This document shows positions 9,092 to 19,697 of a DNA stretch of 64,000 bases, piece by piece; position 1 is the first letter of the stretch; each line of letters starts with the position of its first letter. Source of the DNA: Phytophthora colocasiae (taxonomy: Eukaryota; Oomycota; Peronosporomycetes; Peronosporales; Peronosporaceae); the NCBI GenBank assembly GCA_018806915.1, contig JAGKQI010000059.1, forward strand, positions 186,001-250,000. The letters run 5' to 3'. A program made the position numbers and the translations under genes. The notes under the pieces are model-generated. The model ran no database searches. It saw nothing but the letters and a program-made list of their open reading frames with translations, and was not told the DNA's origin.

Positions 9092-12000
9092 TACCATGTC
9101 ATCTGTCCAAGATACCAAGATCTCCATCGACAAGTTCAACGGCGAGAACTACGCCACGTGGAACCGTTACATGCGTGGCGTGTTCCTGACCAAGTCGGTG
9201 TGGAATGTGGTGAACCGCGAGACGACGCCTACGTTCACGGACTCCAGGGCCAAGGACGAGTATGTCAAGTCGAGCAACGTCGCCTTCGGTCTGATGCTCC
9301 TCCACATGGACGCGGACTACCATCATGTTGTCGACGACTACGAGGAAGCCTGGGTCGCGTGGGCGCGCTTGCGTACCCTTTACGGTGGATCGCAGAAGGC
9401 TGGACGCATATATCTCAAGCGTCAGCTCTTCAGCATGGAGATGGCAGAAGGCGGAAACATCCTTCACCATTGCAACGAAGTCCTCAACATCAGCGCGAAG
9501 CTTAGCAGTATCGGCGCCAAGATGGAGGACGAGGATGTGGCGATCTGCTTGCTGCGCAGTCTGCCCAAGAGCTACGAGAACGTCGTACTCAACATGGAGA
9601 TGAGCAATGCAGAGCTGCGGACGCAAGATGTAGTGAAGGTGCTCACGAATGAGCATATCAAGCGACAAGGCGAGAAGACTGCGGCGGTGAAAATCGAGGA
9701 AGCAGCGAAGGCCTTCAACGCCGAGCGTCAAACTCGCCGGTGTGACTACTGCGGAAAATTGGGGCACGTTATCGACAAGTGCTGGACCAAGCAGAAAGAA
9801 GAAAATCGAGGAGCACGACGCGGCCGAGGTGGTCGCGGTGCCAGCAACGTTGAGTGGTGCGACGACGATGACGACTACATCGCGTTTGCAGTCTCCATGT
9901 CGACAGCGTGTGGAATGTCGTCGGGCAAGAAGTTTCAAGGCTCATGGGCGATCGACAGTGGTGCAACCCACCACATTTGCAACGACAAGTCCAAGTTCAT
10001 CGACATCAACTTGCTCGACGAAGGCGAACTCACAGTTGCCAACGGTCAAACGGCCAAGATTTTGGGAGTTGGTACCGTTGTGCAACAAGTGATTCTGCCC
10101 AACCGGAGTGTGCGCGACGTCCGAATCGAAGATGCTCTCTACGTGCCGAGTATGAACAAGAACCTGCTATCTGTGCCTCAGATCAACCGAAGTGGAGACT
10201 TCAAGGTGGTGTTTGACGGCTCCGAGATGCACATTGCGCGCAAGTCGTCGAAGAAGATCGTTGCTTCCGCAGACCTGATCGACGGACTCTACTGGCTACG
10301 AGTACCAAAGGGTTCTGCCAATTCGACGACTACGGTCTCGATCAACAGTGTAGATCTTCATGCGCGGATGGGTCATGCTCCGAACGACGTGCTACGGAAG
10401 ATGGTTTCGAGCGGCATGGTGACGGGCGCAAAAATGCCGACCTCGTCAAAGAACTCAAGCGGATGCCGCGGGTGTCAGCAAGGGAAGATGGTCCAAAACC
10501 CTTTCCGAGTAACCCGGACAAGCCCAAGTACAAGCCATTCGAGTTCCTGCACTTCGACCTTTGGCCCCATGGAGAAAGAGTCGCTTGGTGGCAGCAAGTA
10601 TCTACTGCTGATCACTGACGAAGCCAGCGGCTGCATGACGGGATTCTGTTTGCGCGCCAAGTCGGAGAGTGAAGACTGTCTGCGCAAGTTCATCGCTAAA
10701 GTGGAGCGCCAATTCGATGCCAGGGTCAAGTTCGTGCGTCATGACGGTGCCAAGGAGTTCGCGACCAACTCGCTCAAGGCCTTTACGACAATCATGGCAT
10801 TGAAGTCCAGCCGACGGTTCGATATGCGCATCAGACGAATGCTACTGCGGAACGCGCCAACCGGACGATTGTGACTATCGGGCGCAGCATGCTTCACTTC
10901 GCACGTTTGGACAAGACGTTTTGGGCGGAAGCGGCGATGACGGCAATTTACATCAAGAATCGACTGCCGTCACCCAAGGTCCCAGGGAAGACGCCGTTTG
11001 AGATTGTGTACAAGAGGAAGCCCAACGTGAAGCACATGCGCGTTTTCGGGTGCAAGGCCTACGTCCTGACGCCGAAGGAGAAGCGACTCAAGTGGGACCC
11101 CAAGGCTCGTGAAGGAATTTTCATGGGCTATGAAGAGCGTTCGAAGGCGTATCGCGTTTATGACATCGAGGCGGGCCAGGTAGTAATTTCTCGCGATGTC
11201 ACTTTCGACGAATCGACCTTCGACGACGCCAATGTTGTTGTGGATGATGATGAAGATGTCGAAGATGCTGCGGATATCCTTGAAGACCTCGAGATTTCGA
11301 ACGACCATGGAACGCGTGAATTCAAGCAGGCGGGGAAACGCAAGGCTCGTTCTAATGCTGAGGATCGTGAACATGTTCGTCGACCGCGTCGCAGCGCTGG
11401 ATTAGAAGAAGCAAGCGCTCCGGACTCTGACCATCAAGAAGCCAAATCTGAAGACAATGATGATGATGACTCGACTCAGCCGATGTACTGGCGTGCGAGT
11501 GCCAATGCAGTGGAGACGAGTGACAGCGCCGAGCCGAAGACGTTCCAAGATGCTGTGAGCGGCGAAGACCAATTCCACTGGCGGAAGGCGATCCGAGCAG
11601 AACTCAAGTCGATGCGACTTCGTGGAGTGTTTCGTGGCGCCAAATTACCGAACAACCAACGCGCGGTCGGAACCAAGTGGGTGTTCAAGATCAAGCGTAA
11701 AGCCGACGGGTCCATCGAGAAGTACAAGGCTCGACTCGTCGCGAAAGGATTTGTGCAGAAGTATGGCATCGACTACACCGAGACGTTTTCGCCGGTGGTC
11801 AAGTACGTCACGCTGCGAATGATCATCGCTGTGGCCAAGTTCTTCAATTGGCCCCTCGACCAACTTGATGTTGTCACGGCGTTCCTGTACGGCTTGATGA
11901 AGGAGAAGGTGTTCTGCAGTGTTCCAGAAGGCGTGGAACTTGATGACGGCTACGACTGCGTGGAACTGCTCAAGGCGATCTACGGTCTCAAGCAAGCTTC

Positions 12001-13071
12001 TCGAGTGTGGAATGAGACTTTTGACGAGTATGTGCGCTCTATCGGATTTCGCGTTTCGAGCTACGATCCGTGCCTCTACATCAAGATTGTCGATGGTGAC
12101 TGCGTTCTGATGCTGGTGTACGTCGACGATGTTTTGGTGACCGGGAGCTCTTCGACGATCATTGCTGAAGTCAAGAAACAGCTCAAGGCACGATTCGAGA
12201 TGACCGACAGCGGCAAATGTTCCTTCATTCTGGGGATTGAGGTGGTCGACAATGCGGATGGCAGTGTCACATTGAGTCAAGCTCGCTACATCAACGACAT
12301 CCTGGAGCGTTTTGGCATGCAGAACTGCAAACCTGCTGCCAGTCCAGCATGAAGCTCGTTGCCAGTGACGTCTCGACCAAGTTGGATGCGCCGTTCCGCG
12401 AAGCTGTCGGTGCTCTCATGCACTTGATGACGTCGACTCGCCCAGACATTGCTTTTACAGTTGGTTACGTTTCGCGCTTCATGGAGAACCCTCAAGTCGA
12501 GCACTGGATTGCAGTCAAGCGCATCTTCCGTTACCTTCAGGGCACCAAGTCGCACGGACTCCGTTTTTCGCCGATCAAGGGAATCGACTTTCGTGGCTAT
12601 TCGGATGCAGACTGGGCTGGTGACCACAGTGACCGCAAGTCGACTTCGGGCTACCTGTTTCAAGTTCTTGGCGGACCTGTGTCGTGGGGATCCAAGAAGC
12701 AATCGAGTGTGTCTCTTTCCACGAGTGAAGCCGAGTACATTGCGCTCAGTCTGGCAATCCAAGAAGGCAAGTGGGTGCACAAGCTTCTGTGTGAGATCCT
12801 TGACGCTGCAGGCGAAGACATCCCGGATCTGAAGATTTTCGAAGACAATCAGTCGTGCATCAAGATGACGAAGAACCCTGTGAACCATGGCCGCGCGAAG
12901 CACATCGACATCAAGTACCACCACATCCGTGATGAAGTCAAGCGCGGTGAAGTGATCGTCGAGTACTGCGAGACCACGACCATGCTGGCCGACATCTTGA
13001 CCAAGGGACTCGGCGGACCTCATCACAAGGACTTAACGACGGCTCTTGGCGTTCAAGCGTGTTCGCATTGA
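9081..13071 (+). pseudogene. gag-pol: Copia gag-pol polyprotein with frame lesions
   Basis: One original frame for the whole element; the first ATG after the LTR is 9081. Gag ends in a zinc knuckle ([14 protein letters not shown]). Protease has [12 protein letters not shown]. Integrase has its zinc region (HARMGH ... CRGCQQGK). RT shows DVVTAFLYG, LKQASRVWN and the catalytic YVDD (about 12120). RNase H shows SDADWAGD, STSEAEY and ADILTKGLGG. Four lesions: a base is missing near 10502 and the frame is recovered near 10556, which garbles the segment that should hold the first catalytic Asp of integrase; a T is missing near 10779 (TTTACGAC); and there is another indel at about 12349 before RNase H. 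Otherwise the protein looks fresh. Confidence 0.93.
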
Positions 13072-13078
13072 GAGGGGC

Positions 13079-13360
13079 TGTTGCAGGTGATCCAATACGA
13101 TCCCGCAATGATTACGGTAAGATGTTTACGCCACCGATGATTAGACGAGTAGGATGATTGGACGAGTACAGAATGTTGGTGATTGGATGCACCAAATGAT
13201 TGGATGCAGACCAGGTAGAGAAAACAGTGTAAGCTCATATCAATCAATCACTTCTGAATTTCCATTCTACCCCTCAAGTGACTTCCCTCGCCTCGGCCTC
13301 CTCGCCCCAAGCTTCGGCAGTCCTCCCCTCGCAAGACAACCTCTACCACGACCTTCTTCA
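13079..13360 (+). repeat. Copia 3' LTR
   Basis: 282 bp; I see no difference from the 5' copy. Confidence 0.95.
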
Positions 13361-13365
13361 GTTGT

Positions 13366-13989
13366 TAGTAGTTAGCCCCCTTGGAACTGTATTGAATTAA
13401 CTACTGTGTGATAGGATTGTATATTGAGGGTTATCCGGATTACTTTCTAGTGATTCCGGATTCCATTTGATTATTGTCTTCCGGAAGCCAAGTGGTTATT
13501 CGGAAGTGGTGCGCTTGTAAGAGTCCCGGAACCGAGCCAGTGTTCCGGAATCAGACTCCGTCGACTGGCATCTGGAGTGCCCACCGCTCAAGGGCCACAA
13601 AGAATAAGAGCGGCTGTATATTTGCATATTAACTCTCTGTATTGTATTGGTTAGCCGCTAGGGGAAGACTTTGCTAATAGTCTTTCACCGATTCCAGACG
13701 ACTGCATCTGGAAAGTACCTGGCATTTGTACATCTGGACCTGATCGGCATCCAGAAGTAACTCATTGGTGACTACACCGGATATACGAAGACAAACGACA
13801 CCCAAGAGGATACCACAAGGTCACACGCCAACTCTGCCTTCCGGATACCCATAGGATCCCGGAAGGTTGAGACTGACCCCACTTGGCATCTGGACATTTT
13901 ATTCTAGAATCCACCTGGCCACGCACTATACACTCTGGGCGACCGACTTCCAGTCCGGAAGCCGAAAAGTGTTCACCCACTTCGCCACA
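13366..13989 (+). repeat. 5' LTR of D, 3' portion
   Basis: About 620 bp with many CCGGA motifs, ending GTGTTCACCCACTTCGCCACA directly before a primer-binding site. With the 44 bp left of the copia element it gives at least 668 bp of LTR. No coding sequence is seen. Confidence 0.65.
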
Positions 13990-13991
13990 GC

Positions 13992-14013
13992 TGGTGCGCG
14001 TGCCCGGATTCGA
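13992..14013 (+). other. D primer-binding site
   Basis: TGGTGCGCGTGCCCGGATTCGA, two bases after the LTR end. It is complementary to a tRNA 3' end as far as the T-arm (TCGAATCC), a longer match than is shown by C0 or C1, which use the same tRNA. Confidence 0.85.
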
Positions 14014-14101
14014 TACCGAGTGTATCACCGAGTTACTTTATATTTGATTCGATTAGTTTCAGGGGAACTGAGTGCTAACTAACTTTCTAATCGTGGTTGT
14101 A

Positions 14102-15582
14102 ATGATTGGAAGTGAAAGCGCGCGCAAAGGGAGAGACGCGGATTCTGGATCCGGTATGGCATCCAGATCGTCGCGTCGGTTAAAGGGGCAGCTGCCTGAA
14201 GAGCACAAAGATTTAGATACGATTATGAGAAGAGCTCGTCAGGCCAACGCTGCGAAGCGAAAGGCTGCCCAGGAAGCAAAGGAGTTGCCGGATCTCCAGG
14301 AGGAGGGTTCCGAATCTGCCGTTGAGGATGCGCACTGCGCAAGTCTGGACGGAAGTGATCGGGAAGAAACTTCGGATCGAGAAGGCGACCCAGAGCAAGA
14401 AGAGTCCGGATCCGAGTCGGGTTCGGAAGAAGAGGATTCTGGATCGGAAGGTGATCTGGAAGCTGAAGAAGTTTTTTACGAGTTCAATCAGGAGGAGTCC
14501 GAAGGTGAGGAGTCTGAAGTCGTCGGGAGTGACGCTGAAGATTCCGGAAGAGAGGCATCTGAAGACGACGTTGTCGAGATTGAAGCCCCCGCGGAGGATC
14601 GAGTTCCGTATTCTCCTCCGCCGAAAAGAGTGGATCCAGATGCCATATCTGGAGTTCGAGAAGATTCGCCCCACGTGAAGCAGGAAGATCGCCCGCTGTC
14701 GCCGGTTCAGGAAGATACAGTGCTTCAAGACAATAACATGTCATCGCCAGTGATTCCAGAACTCCGGATACCAACACTGCATCCGGACCAGCCGCCGTTC
14801 CAGATGCTCTCTGAGGTGTCTCTGCAAGAACCAAGTAGATTCGACATTCCCGATTCTAAAATGGAGGAACTTCAAGATGTCCCATCTACGGCGTCCGAAG
14901 TCCAGATGACCGAAGGTCGCGCAAAGGCATATGTGGCCGAGCAGGTGAGACGCTGGGAGCGCGATAGTTCCGAAAGGGACATTCCACCTGACGTCAGATA
15001 CGACTAGCCTCCCGTGCGTCCGGATTCCAAAGCCTTCCTTCGTGCGGCTTCGAAGACTTCCGAATACCTGTGGATGTTGATGCCGGTACAGACAGACGCT
15101 TGGATTTCGAAACTTCAGATCCAGCGTCACACTTTTGGAACGGCCCAAGATCTACAAGCAGGCTTGATCCCGCCAATGGAATTCTCAGCTCGAGAATGTA
15201 TTGCCGTCCTTCAGACTCTACTTTTCGAAGCCGCGTTTGGTTTCGTGAACTTGGTACCAGGATGGTTCCGGACGCGTGCTTCAAGGTGCATCAGGATCTC
15301 GTCCGACAAGTCGTCGGTGAAGTGATACAGTTATTGACTGTGGAGATGATCGAATGGAGACAGTTAATGGTCCGGATGCAGGAGTATGCCCAGATCCTTG
15401 CGGACTTTGGTAGGGAAAGACTCTATCAAGTACATCCAGAAGCCGCTTATCAAGGTGGAAGCATATTCATTTCGAATTACGAAGCTTCTCTACTGGGACG
15501 TGATTTCACTGGGCTCCTCGTGACATCCGGATTCCGGAAATTGAGAAGTCTAAGGGATCCTGTCCATCCAGATGCAGTTTGA
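14102..15582 (+). pseudogene. D gag-like acidic protein (stop and frameshift)
   Basis: The first gene after the D primer site, so gag by position. The frame opens upstream but the first ATG is 14102 (MIGSESARKGRDADSGSG). A basic start is followed by a very acidic, Glu/Ser/Asp-rich stretch to about residue 180, then Pro-rich and mixed sequence. TAG at 15005-15007 interrupts it. The same frame resumes with a helical, capsid-like stretch (LQTLLFEAAFGFVNLVPGWF) to about 15260, where a frameshift moves homology-like sequence (QVVGEVIQLLTVEMIEWRQL) to the next frame, ending at 15582. I recognise no specific family. Confidence 0.5.
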
Positions 15583-15606
15583 AAAGTGTTCACCCACTTC
15601 GCCACA
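15581..15606 (+). repeat. Residual 26 bp of the D 3' LTR
   Basis: GAAAAGTGTTCACCCACTTC plus GCCACA repeats the end of the LTR at 13964-13989 exactly. All of the LTR upstream of it and all of pol are missing. Confidence 0.75.
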
Positions 15607-15672
15607 TTGAAGCTCCTCCATTTCAGAATCGGGAATGTCGAATCCACGTGGTTCTTGTAGAGACACCTCAGC
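15607..15672 (-). repeat. Inverted fragment of the D gag region
   Basis: About 66 bp that are the reverse complement of 14813-14876 with a few mismatches (TTCAGAATCGGGAATGTCGA here). It is evidence of a second D copy on the opposite strand, into which D or A3 was inserted. Confidence 0.75.
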
Positions 15673-17056
15673 CCTTTAAGCGAGATGCTCTGCGTCTGAG
15701 TCATCCGTGACATTGAGTGCCGACGCACAGGAGGGCTGTGGGCAGCTATACACTCTGGTTGATGGAGTGGACGGCAGTGCCGAAGGCAGCGTCCTGCTGG
15801 ACGACTTGCTAAGTGTTGACAAGCTCCTTGAGCTAGAAGAGATGTCCTTCGCCGACTTTGGCGATGCCTTGAAGGCTGGCGAATTCGCCGAGGTGGTCAT
15901 CGTTCGACCTGAGGAGGAGTTAAACTCGTCGTCCCTCGTTGACGAGTCCGTCTTGGCCGAAGTCAAGAAGGCGTTGAACGCCAGGAGTGGATCGGAGATC
16001 CTCAAGAATCCCTCGGATCCCTTCCACTCCTTGCTGAAGGAATATGGAGACGTTGTCTCGAAGGAACCACCGAGTGGCCTGCCTCCCGACCGAGGCGTTC
16101 GTCATGAGATCGACTTAGTTCCCGGAACTAAGTACTGCGTGACCCGACAGTGGCCTCTTCCTAAAGAGCAATGGCGACGTCATTGACGCCTTCTTCCGTG
16201 CGAAGTACGCGGCGGGTCTCGTGCGCGAGAGCAAGTCTCCGCACTCCGCGCCAACGTTCTGTGTCAGAAAGCCGAATGGCAAGTGGCGTATCGTTCGCAC
16301 TTTTAACAAGCTCAACGCTGCCACGATTCCGGTGCAGACGCCGATTCCTAGGAAGGATGTTCTTCAGAACAACAAGGTGGGTTGCACCATGTACAGTGCG
16401 CTCGACTTAGTCGATGGCTACTATCAGCTGCTCATGCGAGCCAGTGATATTCCGCTTACAGCGGTGAGCACCCCGAGCGGTATGCTCTGGGAGTGGCTCG
16501 TCATGCCCCAAGGGCTCTCGAACGCGCCCGCAACGTTCAATCGTCTAGTGACGCAGCTGTTCAGGCCCCTACGGGCATTCGCACAAACGTACTTTGACGA
16601 CGTGTTCGTCCACAATCAGGCCGAACACGGCAAGACTGACGTTGAGGTGCACGTGGAACACGTGAGAGCTGTGCTCGAGTGCATGCGCACGAACAAGCTG
16701 TACGCCAACGCAGACAAGTGCGTCTTTGGCGCGGAAGAAATCCCCTTCCTAGGGTGCTTCATTGGGAAGCATGGCCTTCGTGCTGATCCAGCAAAGGTCA
16801 AGTGGACTGGCCGGTTCCCTTGAACCAGAAGGACTTGCGTAAGTGGCTGGGCTTGGCCAACTACTTGCACAAGTACAGCGAGAACTACGCTGAATTGGCT
16901 CGGCCACTGTCGGATCTCCTTAAGAAGGATGCCGAATGGGTATGGCGTGCTGAGCAGGAGAGTGCGTTCACTCGTATCAAGGATAGCCTGCTTCAGGCAC
17001 CGATACTGGCGTTGCCAGACCCCGATCGTCCGTTCATCGTCGTCTGTGACGCCTCG
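15673..17056 (+). pseudogene. pol: A3 pol, part 1: RT region
   Basis: Linker, RT and the first residues of RNase H. It contains LPPDRGVRHEIDLVPG, the RT body (LDLVDGYYQLLMRASDIPLT, MPQGLSNAPATFN) and the catalytic YFDD near 16590. Lesions: an extra G at 16171-16174 (CAATGGCGAC), shared with A1, shifts the frame before RT; a 7-nt deletion near 16801 (AAGTGGACTGG) shifts it after LRADPAKVK. It ends where A2 is inserted. Confidence 0.92.
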
Positions 17057-17466
17057 TGCAGCGGGGCTGCGTAGGTGTGCACGGCACAGAGGAAGTTGGG
17101 TTGACTCGTAGAGTCCTGCTTGCAAGGCACTAGCCTTCGGTTCTATACAAGAACCAAGTAGTCCACTAAATACGGGACTCTCACAATCAGTGTCCCTATA
17201 ATAAAGGAACTAACACTAATTATGTAAAATGCAAACTGATTTTTATTTATTTTATTGCCCTAATCCTGAATGTAACGGATTTAGTATCTAACATACTAAA
17301 TCCTAATCAAATGTAATGTGTGGCTCTGAGCTAACAGCCAGCAACTGGCTACATGTGTGACGTGTGAGAAACACTATGTGTTGTACACGGATCTGTGACT
17401 TGTGACCTGGATGGTGTATACCACACCTATTGTAGCCAAGGCGCGCAGCGCCGTAACCCCGTTACA
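17057..17466 (-). repeat. 3' LTR of A2
   Basis: 410 bp, inverted, from TGCAGCGGGG to CCGTTACA. The polypurine tract lies outside it at 17467-17482 (inverted CCCTCCCCCACCAAAC), proving it is the 3' LTR of a minus-strand element. Confidence 0.95.
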
Positions 17467-17762
17467 CCCTCCCCCACCAAACCGTGGATACGGAGTATCT
17501 ACAACTGTAGACATAACTGCCTTGTCAAGGCCTGTCACCGGCAACTTTCCGATAAAAGAAATCTCTCAACGAGAGTGCGCGGGTGCGCTGGCTCAACGAG
17601 CACATTCTCCAATTCTCCCCAGCGAGCCAACCGCTCCTGAGGTGTCCAGTGACCAGGCGTCTACGCCCCAGCGCCTCAGCGCTTTCCGGTCTGGAGCCCT
17701 CGGCTCCTCTCACGCTCTCCGATTCGGAGTATTTCGCGGCGTCTCGCCTTCGCTACGGAGCG

Positions 17763-19234
17763 ATGTTCAAGGCCAGCCCGACGTCAAGTGGTAGCGGTGG
17801 CTCACCCTTCGAGTACACGACAGCGTCGCCGACGCGCGACCCACGTCGCTCTCCTACAGAGGAAGGCGAGGTCGAAGTGGACTACGAGGAGTCCGAACAG
17901 GGCGATGCCCATGCGTCTCCTGCTCCTGCGAGCCCTCGGACGACCCGATCTGAGCTGCGCTCTCCACGCGATCCGCGTCGGTACTCAATTCCTCGGCAGC
18001 TGCGGCAGCCCAATCCGTTCCCGGAGGGACCTTCGAGCCTCGTGCTCAACGCGTTGCGCAACGCACCACCGCTTCCTGCTCGCGATGAGCCAGAGTCACT
18101 CAAGGGAGTCGAAGACGCGATCACCAACCCTCTGGATGAGGCACAGGAGGCTTCCCTGAGCGGTGCTCCAGAGTCACGTCGACCGGTCCAACGGGACATC
18201 GTGGGGACTTCGTCGCGGCGCGACTACGGCTTCGAGCCTCGCGACCCTGCCGAGCAGGTGAAGCAGTTGATGGCGCAGCCAAACCTGCATGGTTACGCCA
18301 TAGGCAATCCTCCACGTACGGTGGCTGAGACTCAGCAGCGACAGGGGCTCCATGAGCGTTTCCTGACCCCGCAGGTGTGCACACTCGCCGAGTATCGGCA
18401 ACGCTTAGATAAGCAACGGCGACGGGAGTCTGTGCCTCAGATGAGGACTTATCCACTCCTGCTCCAAACCGGAGAGACCACCCGGGACTACATGGTCCAT
18501 GTGGCCACCTGGGCCGAGGCTTCACGGAAGCTCGCGTCGTTTGACCGGCTCATGGAGAGCTGCGCCGAGGTGGACGTCCGCCTCGCCCGAGGTCTACTCT
18601 TCCAGTACGCGAAGATACGCGTGCGGCCCGGCCGCTTTCCTCGTCACACGACGGCAGTGGCTCCCGCCTCTCAGGCCACTATCCCTGCTTCGCAGGATGC
18701 TCCTTCAGTCTCCGAGGGAGACTCGCTGGCTGTGCCAGCCACGGACCAGAGCCTGAGCTCGGCTGCTAGTCCGTCAGCTTCTCACACTAGTGGTGAGAAG
18801 CGGGTGTCGACCGAGTGGTCGACCTCGAGCCCTTCGGGCGCCCCCGATCTTCGCGATCAAAAGCGTCCACGACGTCAGGGCAGTCCTGCCTCAGGGACCC
18901 TTCAAACTCCCACGAGTTTTGGGAATGAGGATATCCACGCCACTTCACCAGATACTGGTTTTGACTACGGTGGCGACGCCGCGCCATCAGGCGCTCCACG
19001 TGGTAGTGGGGAGTCCCCTGCTCATCGAGCAACGGCGGAGGAGGCCGATTCGCTGCGGAACGCCGTACTCGATGAGTGTGACGAGCGCTATTTGTCGCAT
19101 CGCGCCTGGTACCAACTCGATCACTCGATCGGTACTCTCCGGAGTCAGACTCAGTCCCTTCAAGGGAACGTCGAGAGTGTTTGGCATTCGCATGCCCGTC
19201 TCGCTCATGACATGGAGGAGATTGAAAGCCGGAT
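17763..19234 (+). CDS. A2 antisense gene, N-terminal part (cut by A1)
   Basis: On the strand opposite A2 gag-pol. The frame is open from 17556; the first ATG is 17763 (MFKASPTSSGSGGSP), about 300 bp from the LTR. It runs uninterrupted to the A1 insertion at residue ...EEIESR, and its last 57 codons lie at 27108-27279. The visible protein differs from the A1 copy by one residue that I can see (Asp for His in TSP-x-TGFDYGG), far less than pol differs. Features: an acidic EEGEVEVDYEE patch, a conserved central block (VCTLAEYRQRLDKQRRR, LARGLLFQYAKIRVRPGRF) and a C-terminal heptad-like region. No known family. Confidence 0.65.
18787..19229 (-). pseudogene. pol: A2 pol C-terminus: chromodomain
   Basis: Linker and chromodomain (YHVERLMARRRHRSQNQYLV, KWRGYPHSQNSWEF) of A2 pol, separated from the rest by A1. 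Chromodomains of gypsy integrases bind histone tails and direct insertion. The frame ends at 18787 after STTRSTPASHH. The antisense gene overlaps it over its whole length. Confidence 0.88.
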
Positions 19235-19646
19235 TGTAACGGGGTTACACGGCGCTGCGCGCCTTGGCTACAATAGGTGTGGTATACACCATCCAGGTCA
19301 CAAGTCACAGATCCGTGTACAACACATAGTGTTTCTCACACGTCACATATGTAGCCAGTTGCTGGCTGTTAGCTCAGAGCCACACATTACATTTGATTAG
19401 GATTTAGTATGTTAGATACTAAATCCGTTACATTCAGGATTAGGGCAATAAAATAAATAAAAATCAGTTTGCATTTTACATAATTAGTGTTAGTTTCTTT
19501 ATTATAGGGACACTGATTGTGAGAGTCCCGTATTTAGTGGACTACTTGGTTCTTGTATAGAACCGAAGGCTAGTGCCTTGCAAGCAGGACTCTACGAGTC
19601 AACCCAACTTCCCCTGTGCCGTGCACACCTACGCAGCCCCGCTGCA
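19235..19646 (+). repeat. 5' LTR of A1
   Basis: 412 bp from TGTAACGGGGTTACAC to CCCCGCTGCA. It contains an 11-bp perfect hairpin GGATTTAGTAT/ATACTAAATCC (19400-19426) followed by AATAAA motifs (near 19446), plausibly the 3'-end formation region of the transcript. Confidence 0.96.
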
Positions 19647-19648
19647 TC

Positions 19649-19663
19649 TGGTAGCACTTGTAG
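19649..19663 (+). other. A1 primer-binding site
   Basis: TGGTAGCACTTGTAG, two bases after the LTR, complementary to a tRNA 3' end (CTACAAGTGCTACCA). The same site serves A2 (32006-32020), A4 (57731-57745) and B (59532-59546). Confidence 0.85.
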
Positions 19664-19697
19664 TCCATCCAACTCCTGAGTTGAAGACTGTTTCTCT

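Larger units (their letters stand above)
8795..13360 (+). mobile_element. Ty1/copia element
   Basis: A 4,566-bp element with 282-bp LTRs at 8795-9076 and 13079-13360 that look identical base for base. It is flanked by the 5-bp duplication GTTGT (8790-8794, 13361-13365). Internal order is gag, protease, integrase, RT, RNase H, which is diagnostic of copia. The polypurine tract GAGAGGGGC lies at 13070-13078. LTR identity indicates very recent insertion into the D LTR. Confidence 0.97.
8751..15606 (+). mobile_element. LTR element D (deleted), split by copia
   Basis: LTR pieces at 8751-8794 and 13366-13989 become contiguous once the copia insertion is removed. They are followed by a tRNA primer-binding site (13992), an acidic gag-like gene (14102-15582) and then, abruptly, only the last 26 bp of a 3' LTR (15581-15606, ending TTCGCCACA as at 13989). 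Pol and nearly all of the 3' LTR are deleted. The LTR start is not visible, because F lies against it at 8750. Confidence 0.65.

Noticed and set aside
9099..9938. 279-codon minus-strand ORF against copia gag
   Set aside because: It is in the gag half, not beside the 3' LTR, starts and ends without relation to the element, and has the composition expected from the opposite strand of a GC-rich coding region. No second copy is present to test it.
13992..14013. Possible tRNA gene
   Set aside because: Only the complement of a tRNA 3' end is present, at the exact primer-site position after an LTR; there is no cloverleaf.
16802..17111. Short plus-strand ORFs running from A3 pol into the inverted LTR
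   Set aside because: They are chance read-through across the A2 insertion point; the true continuation is at 32440.
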